From Camarhynchus parvulus (Eukaryota; Chordata; Aves; Passeriformes; Thraupidae): a stretch of DNA of 64,000 bases. Positions 13,629-26,119 of this stretch are shown here, piece by piece. The notes below the pieces were generated by a model. The model searched no databases, was not told the origin of the DNA, and saw nothing but the letters and a program-made list of their open reading frames with translations. The translations under genes and the position numbers were made by a program. How positions within the stretch are numbered: position 1 is the first letter of the stretch; each line of letters starts with the position of its first letter. The stretch lies in contig NC_044577.1 of assembly GCF_901933205.1 (NCBI RefSeq), positions 1,612,001-1,676,000 on the forward strand, read 5' to 3'.

Positions 13629-13895
13629 GTATTTGCTGAGCTGTGTGTGCTCAGCCCTGTGCCAGCAGCCAGGGTTTGCCCAACCTGAGAGAGGAGAACT
13701 TTGGCTCTGGTGCATCTTTGGTGCCCAAGTCATAACAAACCTGAAGGGCAGCTCTACATTTTCCATCTTGGTCTCCATCAGGGAGGTGAAACCCTTGGAA
13801 AAGTCAACTTTTGAAGGGGAGGAATTTTCCCTCGTTGGTTCTGTTGGCTCTGTTGCACTGTGGGCTCTGTTTGATCCTGCTGCCTGTGGGAATCT
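13629..13895 (+). repeat. Inverted repeat, left arm
   Basis: About 267 bp starting gtatttgctgagctgtgtgt and ending tgcctgtgggaatct. Its reverse complement matches 14316-14591 at well over 90% by eye, with small indels. Long open frames found here on both strands arise because the two arms mirror one another. Confidence 0.85.
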
Positions 13896-14028
13896 CTTTG
13901 TGGTTTTGCTCACCTGAGGGCTGGGAAGAGGCAATCAGGGAAGAGATTCTGTGGTGACACCCCCTGCTCAACAGGGACATGGCAGGGACATCACAGCACC
14001 ATGAATCGTGGCAAATCTCCCTTGGGAG

Positions 14029-14080
14029 TGGGATGTGGCATATGGGATGTGGGGTGTGGGATGTGGAATGTGGGAGTTGG
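14029..14080. repeat. GGGATGTGG-type simple repeat
   Basis: Short imperfect run of gggatgtgg and related 7-10-base units in the spacer of the inverted repeat. Confidence 0.7.
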
Positions 14081-14235
14081 GAAACACCTGTAGGATTTTT
14101 ACAGAAAGGATGTTTTGGGTTTGGGTTGTCCCCAGGCAGGTTCATCCCATGAGAGGTGCTGTGGCCCCGCTGGGCCCTCCAGGCACTGACATGGCTTTGG
14201 TTCCTTCCCCACTGCTCCCAGTCCATGTCCTGCTC

Positions 14236-14735
14236 TCCCTGGGTGTGGATGACACAGCCAGGCTGGAGTGGTTCTGCCCCTGCTTCCCTTGACAAGGAAT
14301 TGGCAGCTCCAAGACAGATTCCCACAGGCAGCAGGCTCAAACAGAGCCCACAGTGCAAGACAGTGCACAGAACCAAAGAGGGAAAATTCCTCCCCTTCAA
14401 AAGCTGACTTTCCCAAGGGTTTCACCTCCCTGATGGAGACCAAGATGGAAAATTTAGAGCTGCACTTCAGGTTTATTATCACTTGGGCACCAAAGATGCA
14501 CCAGGAGTCCCCAGAGCCAAAGTTCCCCCTCTCAGGATGGGCAAAGCCTGGCTGCTGGCACAGGGCTGAGCACACACAGCTCAGCAAATACAGACTCAGA
14601 GCAGCTTCTCTTCCAAAGGAAGGCAAAAAAAGATCCTCATGTCCTGAATCCTGCACTCCCTGGGGGTGGATGACACAGCCAGGCTGGAGTGGTTCTGCCC
14701 CTGCTTCCCTTGACAAGGAATTGGCAGCTCCAAGA
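14236..14735. repeat. Pair of 80-bp direct repeats flanking the right arm
   Basis: The segment beginning tggatgacacagccaggctg and ending ttggcagctccaagac occurs at about 14236-14315 and again at about 14655-14735, nearly identical. The two copies bracket the right arm of the inverted repeat. Confidence 0.85.
14316..14591 (-). repeat. Inverted repeat, right arm
   Basis: Reverse-complement partner of 13629-13895. It begins agattcccacaggcagcagg and ends acagctcagcaaatac. The spacer between the arms is about 420 bp. Confidence 0.85.
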
Positions 14736-15279
14736 CTCTTTTGGCTCCCTCTTCCTTCAAGCTTTTCAAGGGGAAAATATTTTTAAAAGAAAGATATTTT
14801 TAAAGAAGGATATTTTAGTATTTAAATCCTCATTTGAAAGTTGGTGGTGATGCTGGCTGGTTTGTGATGATCATAAACACAGGGGCTTGTCAAAAAATCC
14901 CTGAGTGATAAACAAAACACCAAAGGGATCCAGCCCTTTTCCAGACAACTTGAATGCTTTAACCAACATATTTATACATAAAAGGGCAGTTCATGGTTTG
15001 CTTAACCTTAAAATTGGAAGCAATGTTATTACTGTGGGCTCACATCAGCATTGTCACACACATAATCACTTCTTGGTTGGCTGGCCACTGTTCAGTGCGT
15101 GGCTCTGAGTGGGCAGTCAGAAATAACTGCTTGCTTTTTTCTTTTTTATTGTAAATAAACACTATTTTATGGTGAGACCTGGTGTTTATCACACAGGAAT
15201 GACCCAGCAATCTGAGCCTGGAAAGGTGGATGTGGGGAAGGAAATCTGGCAGTACTTACCCAGTGACTCAATGTACATT

Positions 15280-15631
15280 TTCATCCTAAAACTAAGCTCT
15301 CATCTGGGGTAATAGTTCCCATTTGAAGATCTCTGAAATATCACTGAGGATTCCTGAAAAATTATTTTCAGAAAGACCCCACTTGCCAGGCAACATACCT
15401 GAGTTTCCTAGAATACTTAAGAGGCCTCAGTGTTTAATTAAATTAGAACAAACCTCACTGTAAGAAATCCTAGATTAATATGTGCTTAGTGTTTTTAATA
15501 ATAAGGTAAAATGGAAGATAATGCTCACCAGATTACCTGAAGACTCTGGTGTGAGGATCCATAGTGAATATAAGGAGAATGTGAGAATTGATTAATTTTT
15601 AGTGATTTGTCAGATGTAATCTTTATTTCTT
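15280..15631 (+). repeat. Duplicated 350-bp segment, copy 1
   Basis: Matches 27188-27538 in the same orientation with about a dozen differences by eye. It starts ttcatcctaaaactaagctc and ends about ctttatttct. The sequence is AT-rich, with no CR1 or LTR hallmark, no terminal repeat and no open frame. Confidence 0.9.
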
Positions 15632-15838
15632 AGTCTCTCTGTGTACAGTTAGACACTGGTTTGTCCAGGCAAACTCAATAATTTGGTCACCACTGCTTAT
15701 GGTTAAACCTTGGATCCCAAATGTGAAATGAGGAGCTGAGCTTTGGTAACCTCTGGAGGAATGGGATGTACTGGATGATGGGGAGGTTTCCCTCTGTGAA
15801 AGAGGAGACCTGGGCTTCAATTTATGGTGTGCTCTTGG

Positions 15839-16165
15839 ATTTTATTTTATTTTATTTTATTTTATTTTATTTTATTTTATTTTATTTTATTTTATTTTAT
15901 TATTTTATTTTTATTGTCTTTTTATTTATTTTTAATAAATATTTATTTTATTTTATTTTATTTTATTTTATTTTTATTGTATTTTATTTTATTTTTTATT
16001 TTTATTGTCTTTTTATTTATTTTTAATAAATATTTCTTTTATTTTTATTTTATTTTATTTTATTTTATTTTATTTTATTTTATTTTATTTTATTTTATTT
16101 TATTTTATTTTATTTTATTTCATTTTATTTCATTTTATTTCATTTTATTTTTATTTTATTTTTTA
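15839..16165. repeat. (TTTTA)n microsatellite, 327 bp
   Basis: Pentanucleotide array of ttttattttattttatttta type, broken by two tttttaataaatattt interruptions and a short tttca variant near the end. The 86- and 117-residue open frames across it are artefacts. Confidence 0.95.
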
Positions 16166-18554
16166 AGGGTGGATTAACAGAGCAGGTCTGCATAGAATCC
16201 CCGAGTCACAGAACATCACGATCTGCATCTACAGAATTCCATATACACAAGGTTTTAAGTGCAGCCCTGTCATTTATTCCTAACTAAAGAGTACAGGATA
16301 TGCCCAGAGCTGTTATGACATGTAAAAATAACTGTGGAGGAGGTTGGAAATAGGTCTTTGCTTTTCTCTTAAAACATATTGATGATTACCTGCTGCCTTT
16401 AGTAATAAAAATATCAATACAGCCCATCATTCTTTCTCTAAGTTGTGGATATTATTGAAAAGGCAACTCACTGGAAATACTTGTAAATAATCCATTAATA
16501 ATGAACTCCTGAGTCATGAATAATCTGCCCATAATGAACCTTGCTGCTTCCCCACATGGTTCTGGGGTTTTTTGTTGGGGTTTTTTTTGGCCAGGAATAT
16601 TTCTTTCAGTCTTTTGATTTCTTCCACAGCCTCTGAGTGGAGGAGATGTTCCTTTTCCATATCATCAGGCCCCATAATTTGTCATAATGCTACTCAATAG
16701 CTCATGTAAAAAATGTGAAGGGACTCTGTCAGGGTTGTTAGGCACAAAGTTTAACCTGCAACACTTCTGGGGGAAAAAAAGAAGAAAAGATTGACATAAA
16801 CTGTCCCCCAGAGCCAGAATAAAATCCAAGATGTTTTTTTGAGCAGCAAAGGAGGCAGCACGTTGGATCTCTTTGAGAATTGTGCTGGGCTTTGGTCCTG
16901 CTTGGAGGAGGATGTTGAATACACAAGGAACATTCAGATGATTCTTGTTCCTTCCACTTTTCTTTCTAGGGAGAAGTAGATCCTGGAGACCCTGTTATAC
17001 ACAAGGGGTTTTGTCATTTCAAGGCAGTGCCACATTCACACGTGTAGGAATTGTCACCTCCTGGCTCTTTGTCCCCACTGGGTGCTCATTTTTTGTGAAT
17101 CTGTCCTAACACATCAACTCCAGTTTGATGGACAAATTCAACATGAATTTTTTTTTTATCATCTCCTTTTTTTTCCCCTTAAAAAGCTTTGTTGAAAGGC
17201 ATGATGGAGATTTTCATCTGCAAGTAAAAGGTACTGCCAGGCACCTCCATGCTGGTAATTTTAGTCAGAAGTCCAGCCACTTCTGCAAGGGGGGTGGCAT
17301 GGATGGACTAGGCTGAAATGAGAGCTGTGGCAATGCTGGGAGATGAAGTGGAAGAAATTCCCTCCAAGTGCCTGTTTCTATCCCAGCTGTACATTTCTGG
17401 GGACAGGTTTCATGATTTCCCCTCCATTTTTGAGGTGAATTTTCTTCCCTGTTCTGCACCAATCAATGAGGTGAGGTTCTCCTCTTTACCACTCACAGTA
17501 ACTTCAGAGCATAAATTGATTACTCACAGTTTTTCAGCACATCCAGCTTATTCCCATGCCAAGCAGGAAAAGCTGACTGGATTTGGCACAGCATTTTTAA
17601 GGTGTTTTTATCCTCTCAGTGACATTACAGCTCACCTGGGGACAAAGTTCTGCCACTCTGGGGGAACCCAGGGGCGCAGTGTCTGGCTGAGAGCTCTGAT
17701 TTCCTCATGAAAATTGTCTTTTGATTGCATCTTGTTTTACCTGGCTTTTCATGCTCACTTTCTTTACCAAACCCATTTGTTCTTGCCCACCAAGCAAGTC
17801 CAGCTATGCCCACTGAAGGAAATAATCTGTATCAACCTTTATTCTATTTGATTGCACAGTGTTTTGGCAGTCATTTTGTATTGGTGTTTTGTGGGGGTTT
17901 TTTGTGCCATTTCTCCAAGTTCACTCCATGTGGGAAAGTCATACAATTTTGAAAGGATCTTGTAGCATTGGGAATGTTGCAGAGGATTGGAAAAATCTAA
18001 AAAGGATATTTACTGGAGTTGGAAATTTGGAAAGAGGGAAGGGATCCTGAAGAATCTCTGTGTTATTTAACCTCACACTGATCCAGTGTGAAATCCTGGA
18101 AAGGATTTCTGATGTGGGATCTGCCTAGAAACTTCATTTCCATTGGCACAGTAACAGAGTTGTCCAAGTCTCTCACAGGAGATTGTCAGGGGATAAAAAG
18201 CTGGGCAAATTTTAATGCCACATTATCACAAGTATCTTTTCAAGAGCAAATACACTGAGTTAGACCTGAGATCACAAGAAGCAGTTGTGAAGGGGGATTT
18301 TTTTCCTTGCTTCCCATGGTATCAGTCATCTTCACACTCCATCTGCATTTCTCCTGCTACTGGGAGTGCAGCCTGGGGGGTTTTTACCACTCCAGAGATC
18401 TTTTAGGCCTTCTGAAGAAAATTCTTGCTGCTTCTTCTTTATCAGATCCTTTTATCCCCCTCTCTTGAATGTTCTCCTGTGTGCAACCTGAGCTCTTGTC
18501 TTTCTGTGGCCAACCCAGAGATTCATCTGCTGGGGCTTTCTGTTCTCTACCCAG

Positions 18555-18735
18555 GTTTAGATGGGATATTGGGAATAAATCTTCACTGGGAGGGTGCTGA
18601 GACCCTGGCACAGGGTGCCCAGAGCAGCTGTGGCTGCCCCTGGATCCCTGGCAGTGTCCAAGGCCAGGTTGGAATTGGGGCTTGGAGCGCCCTGGGTTGG
18701 TGGAAGGTGCCCCTGCCCATGAGGATGATTTTTAT
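18555..18735 (+). mobile_element. CR1 LINE fragment
   Basis: Contains ctgagaccctggcacagggt, gatccctggcagtgtccaag and ggtggaaggtgcccctgccc. It stops before the usual 3' terminus. Confidence 0.75.
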
Positions 18736-19052
18736 AGATGTGGAAATGATTTTTTTTTTTTTGAATGAGAAAAATGGCAGATTTTGGGTGCAAAGCTGAA
18801 AAGTAACCTAAGAGAATAATGCAGACTCGTGGCAGCTCAGCACTCTGAGGAGTTTTGCTGCTTTTGAAGGAGTGGATGATAAAATAGGTCTGACTTCTAC
18901 AGGGAGCAGGATGCTGCTGATACAACCAGTGAGATAAAGCTGCTATTGATGTGCTGCTTGTAAATTTTAAACTCCATTCGTTCCTCAAGGGTGGGAAATG
19001 CTGGCCTATTCTGCCTCAAAAGCAGCCCCATCCCTCTCTCCCAGCTCAGGGT

Positions 19053-19166
19053 AGGTGGGATTTGCAGCTCACAGTGATATTGCAATGCAACGTCACAGCC
19101 TTGACAGCAAGGTGGGATTTGCAGCTCACAGTGATATTGCACTGCTCCAGAACAGTCTTGACAGCT
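19053..19166. repeat. Two-copy tandem repeat, period 57 bp
   Basis: The unit starting aggtgggatttgcagctcac occurs at 19053 and again at 19110, each followed by a cttgacagc motif. Confidence 0.8.
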
Positions 19167-20534
19167 GTGGGTGATGCTACAGCTCAGCTTTGGCCATCAG
19201 GAAAAATCCATGAAGGATTTGGAGCCACCTGAAATCTCTGATGCCTCCCTGGTGTCGATGGTTTCATCTCTGCGCTGCATGAGCGGGGCTGATCCCCAGC
19301 TGCACCTTCCTGCTTTTATGGGACACTCCTCATCCTAGCCATGCTCTGCATGCCCTACCACCCCCAAAAATAAACTAAAGTCCTCTGGGTGCATTGATTT
19401 GGGGCTCAGCCTGGGTGCAATGCCAGCATTCAGCCCCTCCCAACAGCGTGGCTGTGTTGGTTGCTGGGCCTGATCATTTGGCTGCTCCAGCAGGAGCTGC
19501 CACATGTGAGTTGGAGCTGTGTGGAGATTAACTGGTGCCTGTCCAACCATTTGTCACACAAATAACAGTGCCAGTGGCATGAAATCCTATAAATCATTTT
19601 TTTTCCAGGATTGAAACTTTTTATCAGTTGTGTCGCTTCCATTATTCAATAAGTGATCAGCAACAGGAGTTGTGGTTGAGACAGTCAGTGGTGAACAGCT
19701 CAGAGCTGTGGCTTGTGAGGGAGCCTGTGACACCAGCAGCTGATGTAAATTCAGGATTTCATATTTATCTTTAATGTTTATCTGAGTTGGTACTCAGGGT
19801 TTTGCTGGAAAGGTGAAAGGCAGCACGACTTTGGCACAAGTCTCTTAATTCATGGCTTGGTCCCTTGTGGTGTTTGTGTGGGCTCTGCCTAATGTTCAAA
19901 ACATCCAAATAGCAAATCCCATCCTCCTTTTCTCAGCTTCATTCCAGAGCTAACCACAGCAGCTCCCCAGGGATTTCCAGCAACCACAGCTTCTGGAAAA
20001 AACATCAAATTACAAAAGTCAAATTACGGGGATGACAACCTTTGTGTAGGAGCAGCCACAGCCCTGAGCTGGATGGATTTGTGCAAAGTTGTGGGCAGAT
20101 GCTGGGGAATAGCAAACCACAAACATCTTCAACCTAATGATTTTTACATTTTTCACTGGTATTGTGCAAATTCACATCAAATTTAAGGAGCCCCACCCAA
20201 GACAGCCGTAGATGATAGCAACTCCTGTGGGTGAAGCCCTTGGAAATGCAGGCTATGGAGAGAAAATGTTTTCCCTGCCCTTGGAAAGATTTTTTCTGTA
20301 CCCATGGGGTGTTTCAGTACTGAACTTCTCCCTAGGAAGAGAGCTGGGTTAAGACTTCTTCCCCAGAGAGATGGAGACCTGTGCAGTAAGCATTGCTTGA
20401 GCTGTGAGTTTGGGGAGATAAATTGGAAGTTTGTAAACTCCTTGTGAGAATTCCATGCTGCTTTGTCCCATTTGAGGTGGCTGTTTAACTGTGCAGGCTC
20501 TGAGGAGTTCTAAAATACAAATTAATAGGTTTAT

Positions 20535-20795
20535 CCTAAAATGGTTTGGTTTGGAAGGGAAATCAAAGCCCATCCAGTGTCACCCCTGCCATGGCAGGGA
20601 CACCTTCACACTATCCCAGGCTGCTCCAAGCCCTGTCCAGCCTGGCCTTGGGCACTGCCAGGGATCCAGGGGCAGCCACAGCTGCTCTGGGCACCCTGTG
20701 CCAGGGCCTGCTCACCCTCACAGGGAGAAATTCCTTCCCAAAATCCCAATTTCCCTCTGTTTTAAAGCATTCCCCTGTCCTATCCTATTTCCTGC
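20535..20795 (-). mobile_element. CR1 LINE 3' end
   Basis: Reverse-complement CR1: tggtttggtttggaagggaa, 'ctgccatggcagggacacct', gatccaggggcagccacagc and then caccctcacagggagaaatt. 5' truncated and non-coding. Confidence 0.85.
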
Positions 20796-21358
20796 CAAGC
20801 CTGTGGGTGCACTCCTGGGTAGGAACCTCTGCCAAACTCAGAGTTCCAGTGAACCCTCCATGCTCAGGTTGTCCTCCTCATACTGAAGGACTCAACATCT
20901 GCAGGTCTGTGGTTTCCAGTTTAGCCAAGGCAAGGAACTGGGAGTCTCCTGCTCTGTCAGTGCAGGGTGATGTAGAAGCTCAGGCAAAAAGGGAGATGGT
21001 CACAAAGGGCTTTTCCAGCCTAAATCATTCCCCTGTCTTAGCATGATCCTTCAGGTTTATAGAGAAATAATCTTCACAGGTGGCTGAGCACTTTGTGGGG
21101 AAAGTGAATCCAGGGAATCTCTGCAAGCAGGATTTTTCCAGTGAGGAATCCCTGCTCTCACAGGAGAAGTTGCACCACAAGCAGGGTGGTACTGAACTAT
21201 TAACAAGGGTGACATGCTGAACAAATAACACCCAGCACCGGCAGGTTGGCTCCTGCTCATTTTCACAAGTGGTGCAAAGTCACAAAGAACTCATGTTTGT
21301 GTTACAAATACACAAATTTGGGGTTTGTGTGTTGTTTGTGCCTCAGTTTTATTTACCT

Positions 21359-21745
21359 GTGCCATTCACATTCTCTGATAAAATCCCTTCACCCAGGATT
21401 TTTCTCCTGGGAAGCTGAGAAGCCTCAGAGAAAAGGAAAACAATTCTTATCTCATTTGCTTCTCCTGTGTTGTGCTCATGTGAAATGTGTCTGGAGGTTG
21501 TTTACCCACAGGTGATTGTTCCATTGGATTCTGCTGTGAGTTGTTTTGGCTCTTTGGCCAATCAGGGCCAAGCTGTGTCAGGACTCCATAGAGAGTCAGG
21601 AGTTTTCATTATTTAGCGGTCAGTATCTTTTCTGTATTCTTTAGTATCGTTTAGTATAGCATTCTTTATTATAATACAGTATGATAAAGTAATAAATTAG
21701 CCTTCTGAGAACATGGAGTCAAATTCATCATTCCTGCCTTCATCA
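21359..21745 (+). mobile_element. Solo-LTR-like element, family A (copy 1)
   Basis: About 387 bp in sense orientation starting tgtgccattcacattctctg. It has a CCAAT-box region ggccaatcagggccaagctg, attctttagtatcg-type repeats, and aataaattagcc followed by 30-40 bases to the end. This order (promoter-like, AT box, poly-A signal, short tail) is typical of LTRs. No retroviral gene is adjacent. Confidence 0.65.
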
Positions 21746-22255
21746 GGACATTCCCTGCAAATGCAATATTTACCTTGTGTGAAGTTCCCTTCTGCAGTGG
21801 GGTGGATGATGTGGATTAAAGGTGAGCAAAATGGGATGTGGTGGTAACAATAATTCTGATTTCTGTTCAGTAGTTAACATTTCAGAGTAAGTCAGAGCTG
21901 GAATAACAAAGTGACACTGATGCCTAACCTGGGCATTGGGAAAATCAAATTCTTCATCACTTGGATTTACAAAAAGATCTCCAGGAAATGAAACCTGGAA
22001 GAATTTATTAAATATTGGTGCTCAGTCTTGACTTGCTTCATGTAAGACACTTTGGCAGAAGTTCCCTGGATTCTTCCCCCAAATTCTGCTTCCTCTTCAG
22101 CCTTCTTTCCTCATCTCCTTCCAAGTGCATTGAGGGGCTTTATTGAAGGTGCATTTTGTGTTCCAGAGCTGTTCTTCCAGGGAGCTTGGGCTGGGTGACC
22201 CTTCCAACCAGAGCCATTCCTTTGCCAGGAGGGCTCTCCAAACCCAGGTGGCTTT

Positions 22256-22647
22256 TGTAGCATTCACATTCTCTGAAAAAATTCCTTTGCCCAAGATTTT
22301 TCTCCTAAAAAGCCTCAAAAAAAAATCTTATCTCATTTACTTCTCCTCTGTTTTACTTATATAAAATGTGTTTAAAAATTGTTTACCCACAAGTAGTTAT
22401 TTCATTAAGTTCTAATGTGAGTTGTTTTAACTCTTTAACCAGTCAAAACCAAACTGTGTTAAGACTCTAAAAAGAGTCACGAGTTTTCATGATTAACTTT
22501 ATAACATGAAATAAATATCCTTTCTGTAATCTTTAATATAATATTCTTTAATATAGTATTCTTTAATATAGTATTCTTTAATATCATATAATAAAATAAT
22601 AAATTAACCTTCTAAAAACATAAAATCAAATTCATCATTCCTACCTT
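22256..22647 (+). mobile_element. Solo-LTR-like element, family A (copy 2, G-to-A-rich)
   Basis: Aligns along its whole length with the 21359 copy in the same orientation, but most G residues of the sense strand are replaced by A. Examples: ggctctttggcc becomes aactctttaacc; ctgagaacatggagtc becomes ctaaaaacataaaatc; caatcagggccaagc becomes cagtcaaaaccaaac. Copies at 3570-3961 and 51346-51715 keep G at these sites. See findings. Confidence 0.75.
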
Positions 22648-22954
22648 GTTGGATCATTCCCAACAAATCCAGCAGGTTTTGGTGTCCCATCAAGCAGGGT
22701 TTGTTGTCACAGGTGCCACTCCTGCCAGGTGTGGTGTCCCTGGGTGTCCCCTTTGATCCCTGAGTGCCCCAAGGTGCAGGGCTGGCAGGGGCAGCTCCCC
22801 CACCGTGTCTGGTTTCCAGTGTCACCCCAGTGCTGGTGTCACCTGAGCTCCCATGATCCTGGTGACAAGCATGACACTGACCCCAGGATCAAGGCAATTG
22901 GGTAGAAATGTGAATATCTCTGAGATTCCAGAGGGTCCAATATCTTACAGGGAA

Positions 22955-23090
22955 GTGATGGAGTCACTATCCCTGGAAGTGCTCAAAAAATGAATAATTG
23001 TGGCACTTTGCTGTTGGGCTTTGTGACATTTGGTCAAGACTTCATAATCCTGGAAGTCTTTTCTAACCTTTGTGATTCTGTGAAATCTAA
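22955..23090 (+). mobile_element. Old CR1 LINE fragment
   Basis: Contains gatggagtcactatccctgg, aagtgctcaaaaa and later cttttctaacctttgtgatt ending ctgtga, a diverged CR1 3' end with an intervening AT-rich stretch. Confidence 0.55.
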
Positions 23091-24019
23091 TTGTGTAGCC
23101 AAAAACAAAAAGGAATTTGGTACAACAGAAAAAAGTATAATACAAGTTCATATTTAGGGTTGAGGCTCAGATCAGGCACAAACTGTAATGGTCAATGTAA
23201 TAGCACAAACTGCTCTGTTAAAAATCAAAAATAAGCCAAGGTGCACTGAACACTCCTGGATAGCTCTGGTAATTAATGCCTGATGGTTGCATGTTACTCC
23301 AGTCATATTTCCAGTTGTAAAAGACATGAGAAAAGCAGTGGAATGGAGTCAGAAGCTCTGCTTGCTCACAGCTTCACTCATCTGCAGTAAATTTTTTTCC
23401 ATATTTAAATTATTTTTATATATTTAAATTAATACAGATTCCTTTCAATAAAAGTATTAAAATGCATTTAAGGCAGATTTTCAAGAAGCACATTTTGGGG
23501 AGGAGGTGTTTTACATTGCAATTACTAGAGTGGGGCAGCTGGGCTTTATAGAAAACTGCCATGTAGCATTAAAAGTGCAAGGAAAAAAAAATCAATTATG
23601 ATCTTGACAAATCCCATTTTGTCAGGGAAATATTTTCGTTTCCTCTGCAGGAAAACCTCTTATGGTAATTTTGTGGGTTTGTTTCTTTTTTTTTTTTCTT
23701 TTTTTAGTCCAGATGTGTACAAAAGAAGCAGTGACAAACTGATTCCCTTAATTCCATGATAGCTCAGCTGGCCTGGTGAAGTCACCCCAAATTGGAGGAG
23801 CTTCCCCTGGGAATGGGTGGCTGGAATGCTCCAGAGCTGGAGCTGGGGGTCTGCTGATCACAGCCAAGCCATTCCAGCCCTGCTACATAGCAGGAGTCAG
23901 AGTCATTAAATAATTATACCTTTGATTAGCTGCTTTAACTGTTCATTGCCTTTGAAATATGATAGTATAATTTAAAGCTTTTATTAAAAGACAATTTTTC
24001 TAGGTGGTTGAAAAGGATT

Positions 24020-24046
24020 TTGTGTGTGTGTGTGTGTGTGTGTGTA
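24020..24046. repeat. (TG)n microsatellite
   Basis: Thirteen or so uninterrupted TG dinucleotides. Confidence 0.95.
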
Positions 24047-24884
24047 GAAAAGAGCCATAATTTTCTGCTTCAGATAATGAAAAACTGAGAAAAATGTTTC
24101 CAATTACCATTTCCTTTTTGTCAATTGGAATCTTGTATGTTTATGGTGTATTGGAAAGGCACTGGAAACATTTAGTGGCTCCTTTACCTACTGCAGAAGT
24201 TTGGATGGAGAAATATTGCAAGGGGAGGGAAAAAAAAAAGAACTAAAAACATTTTTTAGAAATGTTTAATTAAAGTAACTTTTTTCCCCTGTCACCAGCA
24301 GAAGTATGAATGTGTTTTCATTTTTTTCCCCCTTCATTTGAAATGTTCAAAGCTGAGGAGAAGGCAAACGTAATGAACTATTCATGTGATTTGAAGTATT
24401 ACTTTTAGAGTGTTTGGTGGGTTTAAAATAGAGCATGGGAAAGGATTTCAGTGGCAGAGGAAAGAGTTGGGGTTTTTTGTACCATACAGTTTGAGTTGTA
24501 TTTGGGGATATTTCTGTAACTCAGCACTTTTATTAATTTACTTTACATAAGATTGTGTTTTCTGAGTGTTTTGGAGTCCAAAAAGAGCTTATTCAGGGCT
24601 CTTGCCATAGGAAATATCTTCTATCTCCCTTTTTTTTTTTGTCTTTTGGGATATACATCCTGATAATCCCTCCTGCTCCAAACAGAAATGTTGGGAAACT
24701 TGAGAGTCACGTTCAGGTGTTTAAAGGTGGTTCATTGTGGAAATCTGGTTGAATAAATAGAAAAATGGTGAATTTTATAAGTATAAAAATATTTCAATAA
24801 TATAATAATATTTAAAATAATATTTATGATAATATTTATAAGAATATTTAAAAATAGGGGTTGGAATCAGATCTTTAGGGCTCT

Positions 24885-24940
24885 TTAAGGATGGGTCTTT
24901 AAGGTCCCATCCAACCCAAACCATTTCATGAGTTTGTGTT
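24885..24940 (+). mobile_element. CR1 3' terminal fragment
   Basis: Only the last 55 bases remain: ggtcccatccaacccaaacc followed by atttcatgag. Upstream is an AT-rich aatatt repeat. Confidence 0.65.
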
Positions 24941-25939
24941 TTGTATGAGATTTATGCACTTTGTGGCATTTTTTTATTTTAGAATAAATGCAATGTATCC
25001 ACTTTATTTTTCTTAGATATACACATTTATGTATAGATCTGTATTAGATGGGTCTGGGGTTTGTTTGGGGGGTTTTTAACCCTTTTTTGATTTTGTCATT
25101 TCTGCTTTCGCATAGGATAAGGCAATGTCCATCCCCTTCACAGTCACAGAGACAAATTGGCATGCAAATTTGCATCTGAGATTTTGCACATTGGCATGAT
25201 CTGAGAATCTCCTGAGCTGCCTCTCAGTGAAATCATTTCAATCCTCTGACCAGAGAGTGGGGTTTTGTTGGACAAGCTGCTCCCCCAGAAGAGAGGAAAC
25301 TCCCCAGCCTGCCCCTGATGGAACCACGTGTGGTGCAGGAAAACTCCAGGAGGAGCAGGGGGAGGGCTGAAGTTTATCCCTAAATATTCAGCTTTGCCTG
25401 CCATCCTCCTCTTAGAAATCCATTTTCCTGGGCAGGTGTTACCTGGAGAAGCTGCCCTGTGCTGTAGGAGGAGGATTCTCCTCATTGCCATTCCTCAGTG
25501 TGGAATTGGGTGCCTGGCTGGTTTTGTTTCTGGCACTGGGCACTGGCAGGATGCTCTGGGAAGCACCTGACACTGCAGCCCCCTTCCCCCAGCCTGGGTG
25601 CAGAGATCCTATTATTTCTGATAATTGATGCTGAGGGCTGTGGCGTGCCTCATTTAATCAGCCCTGCTCAGCACACTCCAGGGATGTAATTCATGTAATT
25701 CCTCCTCCACCATGGCTGCCCAGGCTCGGACACACAGCCCAGCAGCCACAGCAGCTTTTAATCAGCTGGCTGAGGACTGTTTGTCTGATCAGCCAGGAGC
25801 TCTGTCACAGCCACACCAGAGGTGACATTAGCACATCTGGAATGCCTGGCTGCAGCGCTGGAGGGAGGTGTCTGTGCATGTGAGCACTCTGCCAGGAGTA
25901 AAAGCATGTTTCTGCTTATCAAAATGGGAAAAGACCTGA

Positions 25940-26108
25940 ATTGGAGCAGGTTGGAAAGGGTTAATGTTGACTGTAATATCCTGAGCATCCTTTCAGAACT
26001 TCCCAGGTAACAAACAGATGTGTCCTCAGATCACACCTGGGTTTAAATTTAAATCCCTTCCTACAAACCCCTCCTGCTTTTGGGAGCAATGCTAGGTGAT
26101 GGTGATGG
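25940..26108 (+). repeat. 170-bp direct repeat, left copy, flanking an LTR
   Basis: Starts attggagcaggttggaaagg, contains ccaggtaacaaacagatg and cacctgggttta, and ends with a gtgatggtgatgg stretch. It matches 26685-26856 at roughly 90%. Confidence 0.85.
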
Positions 26109-26119
26109 GAAGGGGGAAT

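Noticed and set aside
13804..14716. Minus-strand open frames of 198 and 205 residues sharing a repeated segment
   Set aside because: The shared peptide comes from the 80-bp direct repeats and the inverted-repeat arms. The two frames overlap each other in different registers, and no domain or splice structure is visible.
15766..16177. Phe/Tyr/Leu-rich frames resembling membrane segments
   Set aside because: Translation of the (TTTTA)n microsatellite.
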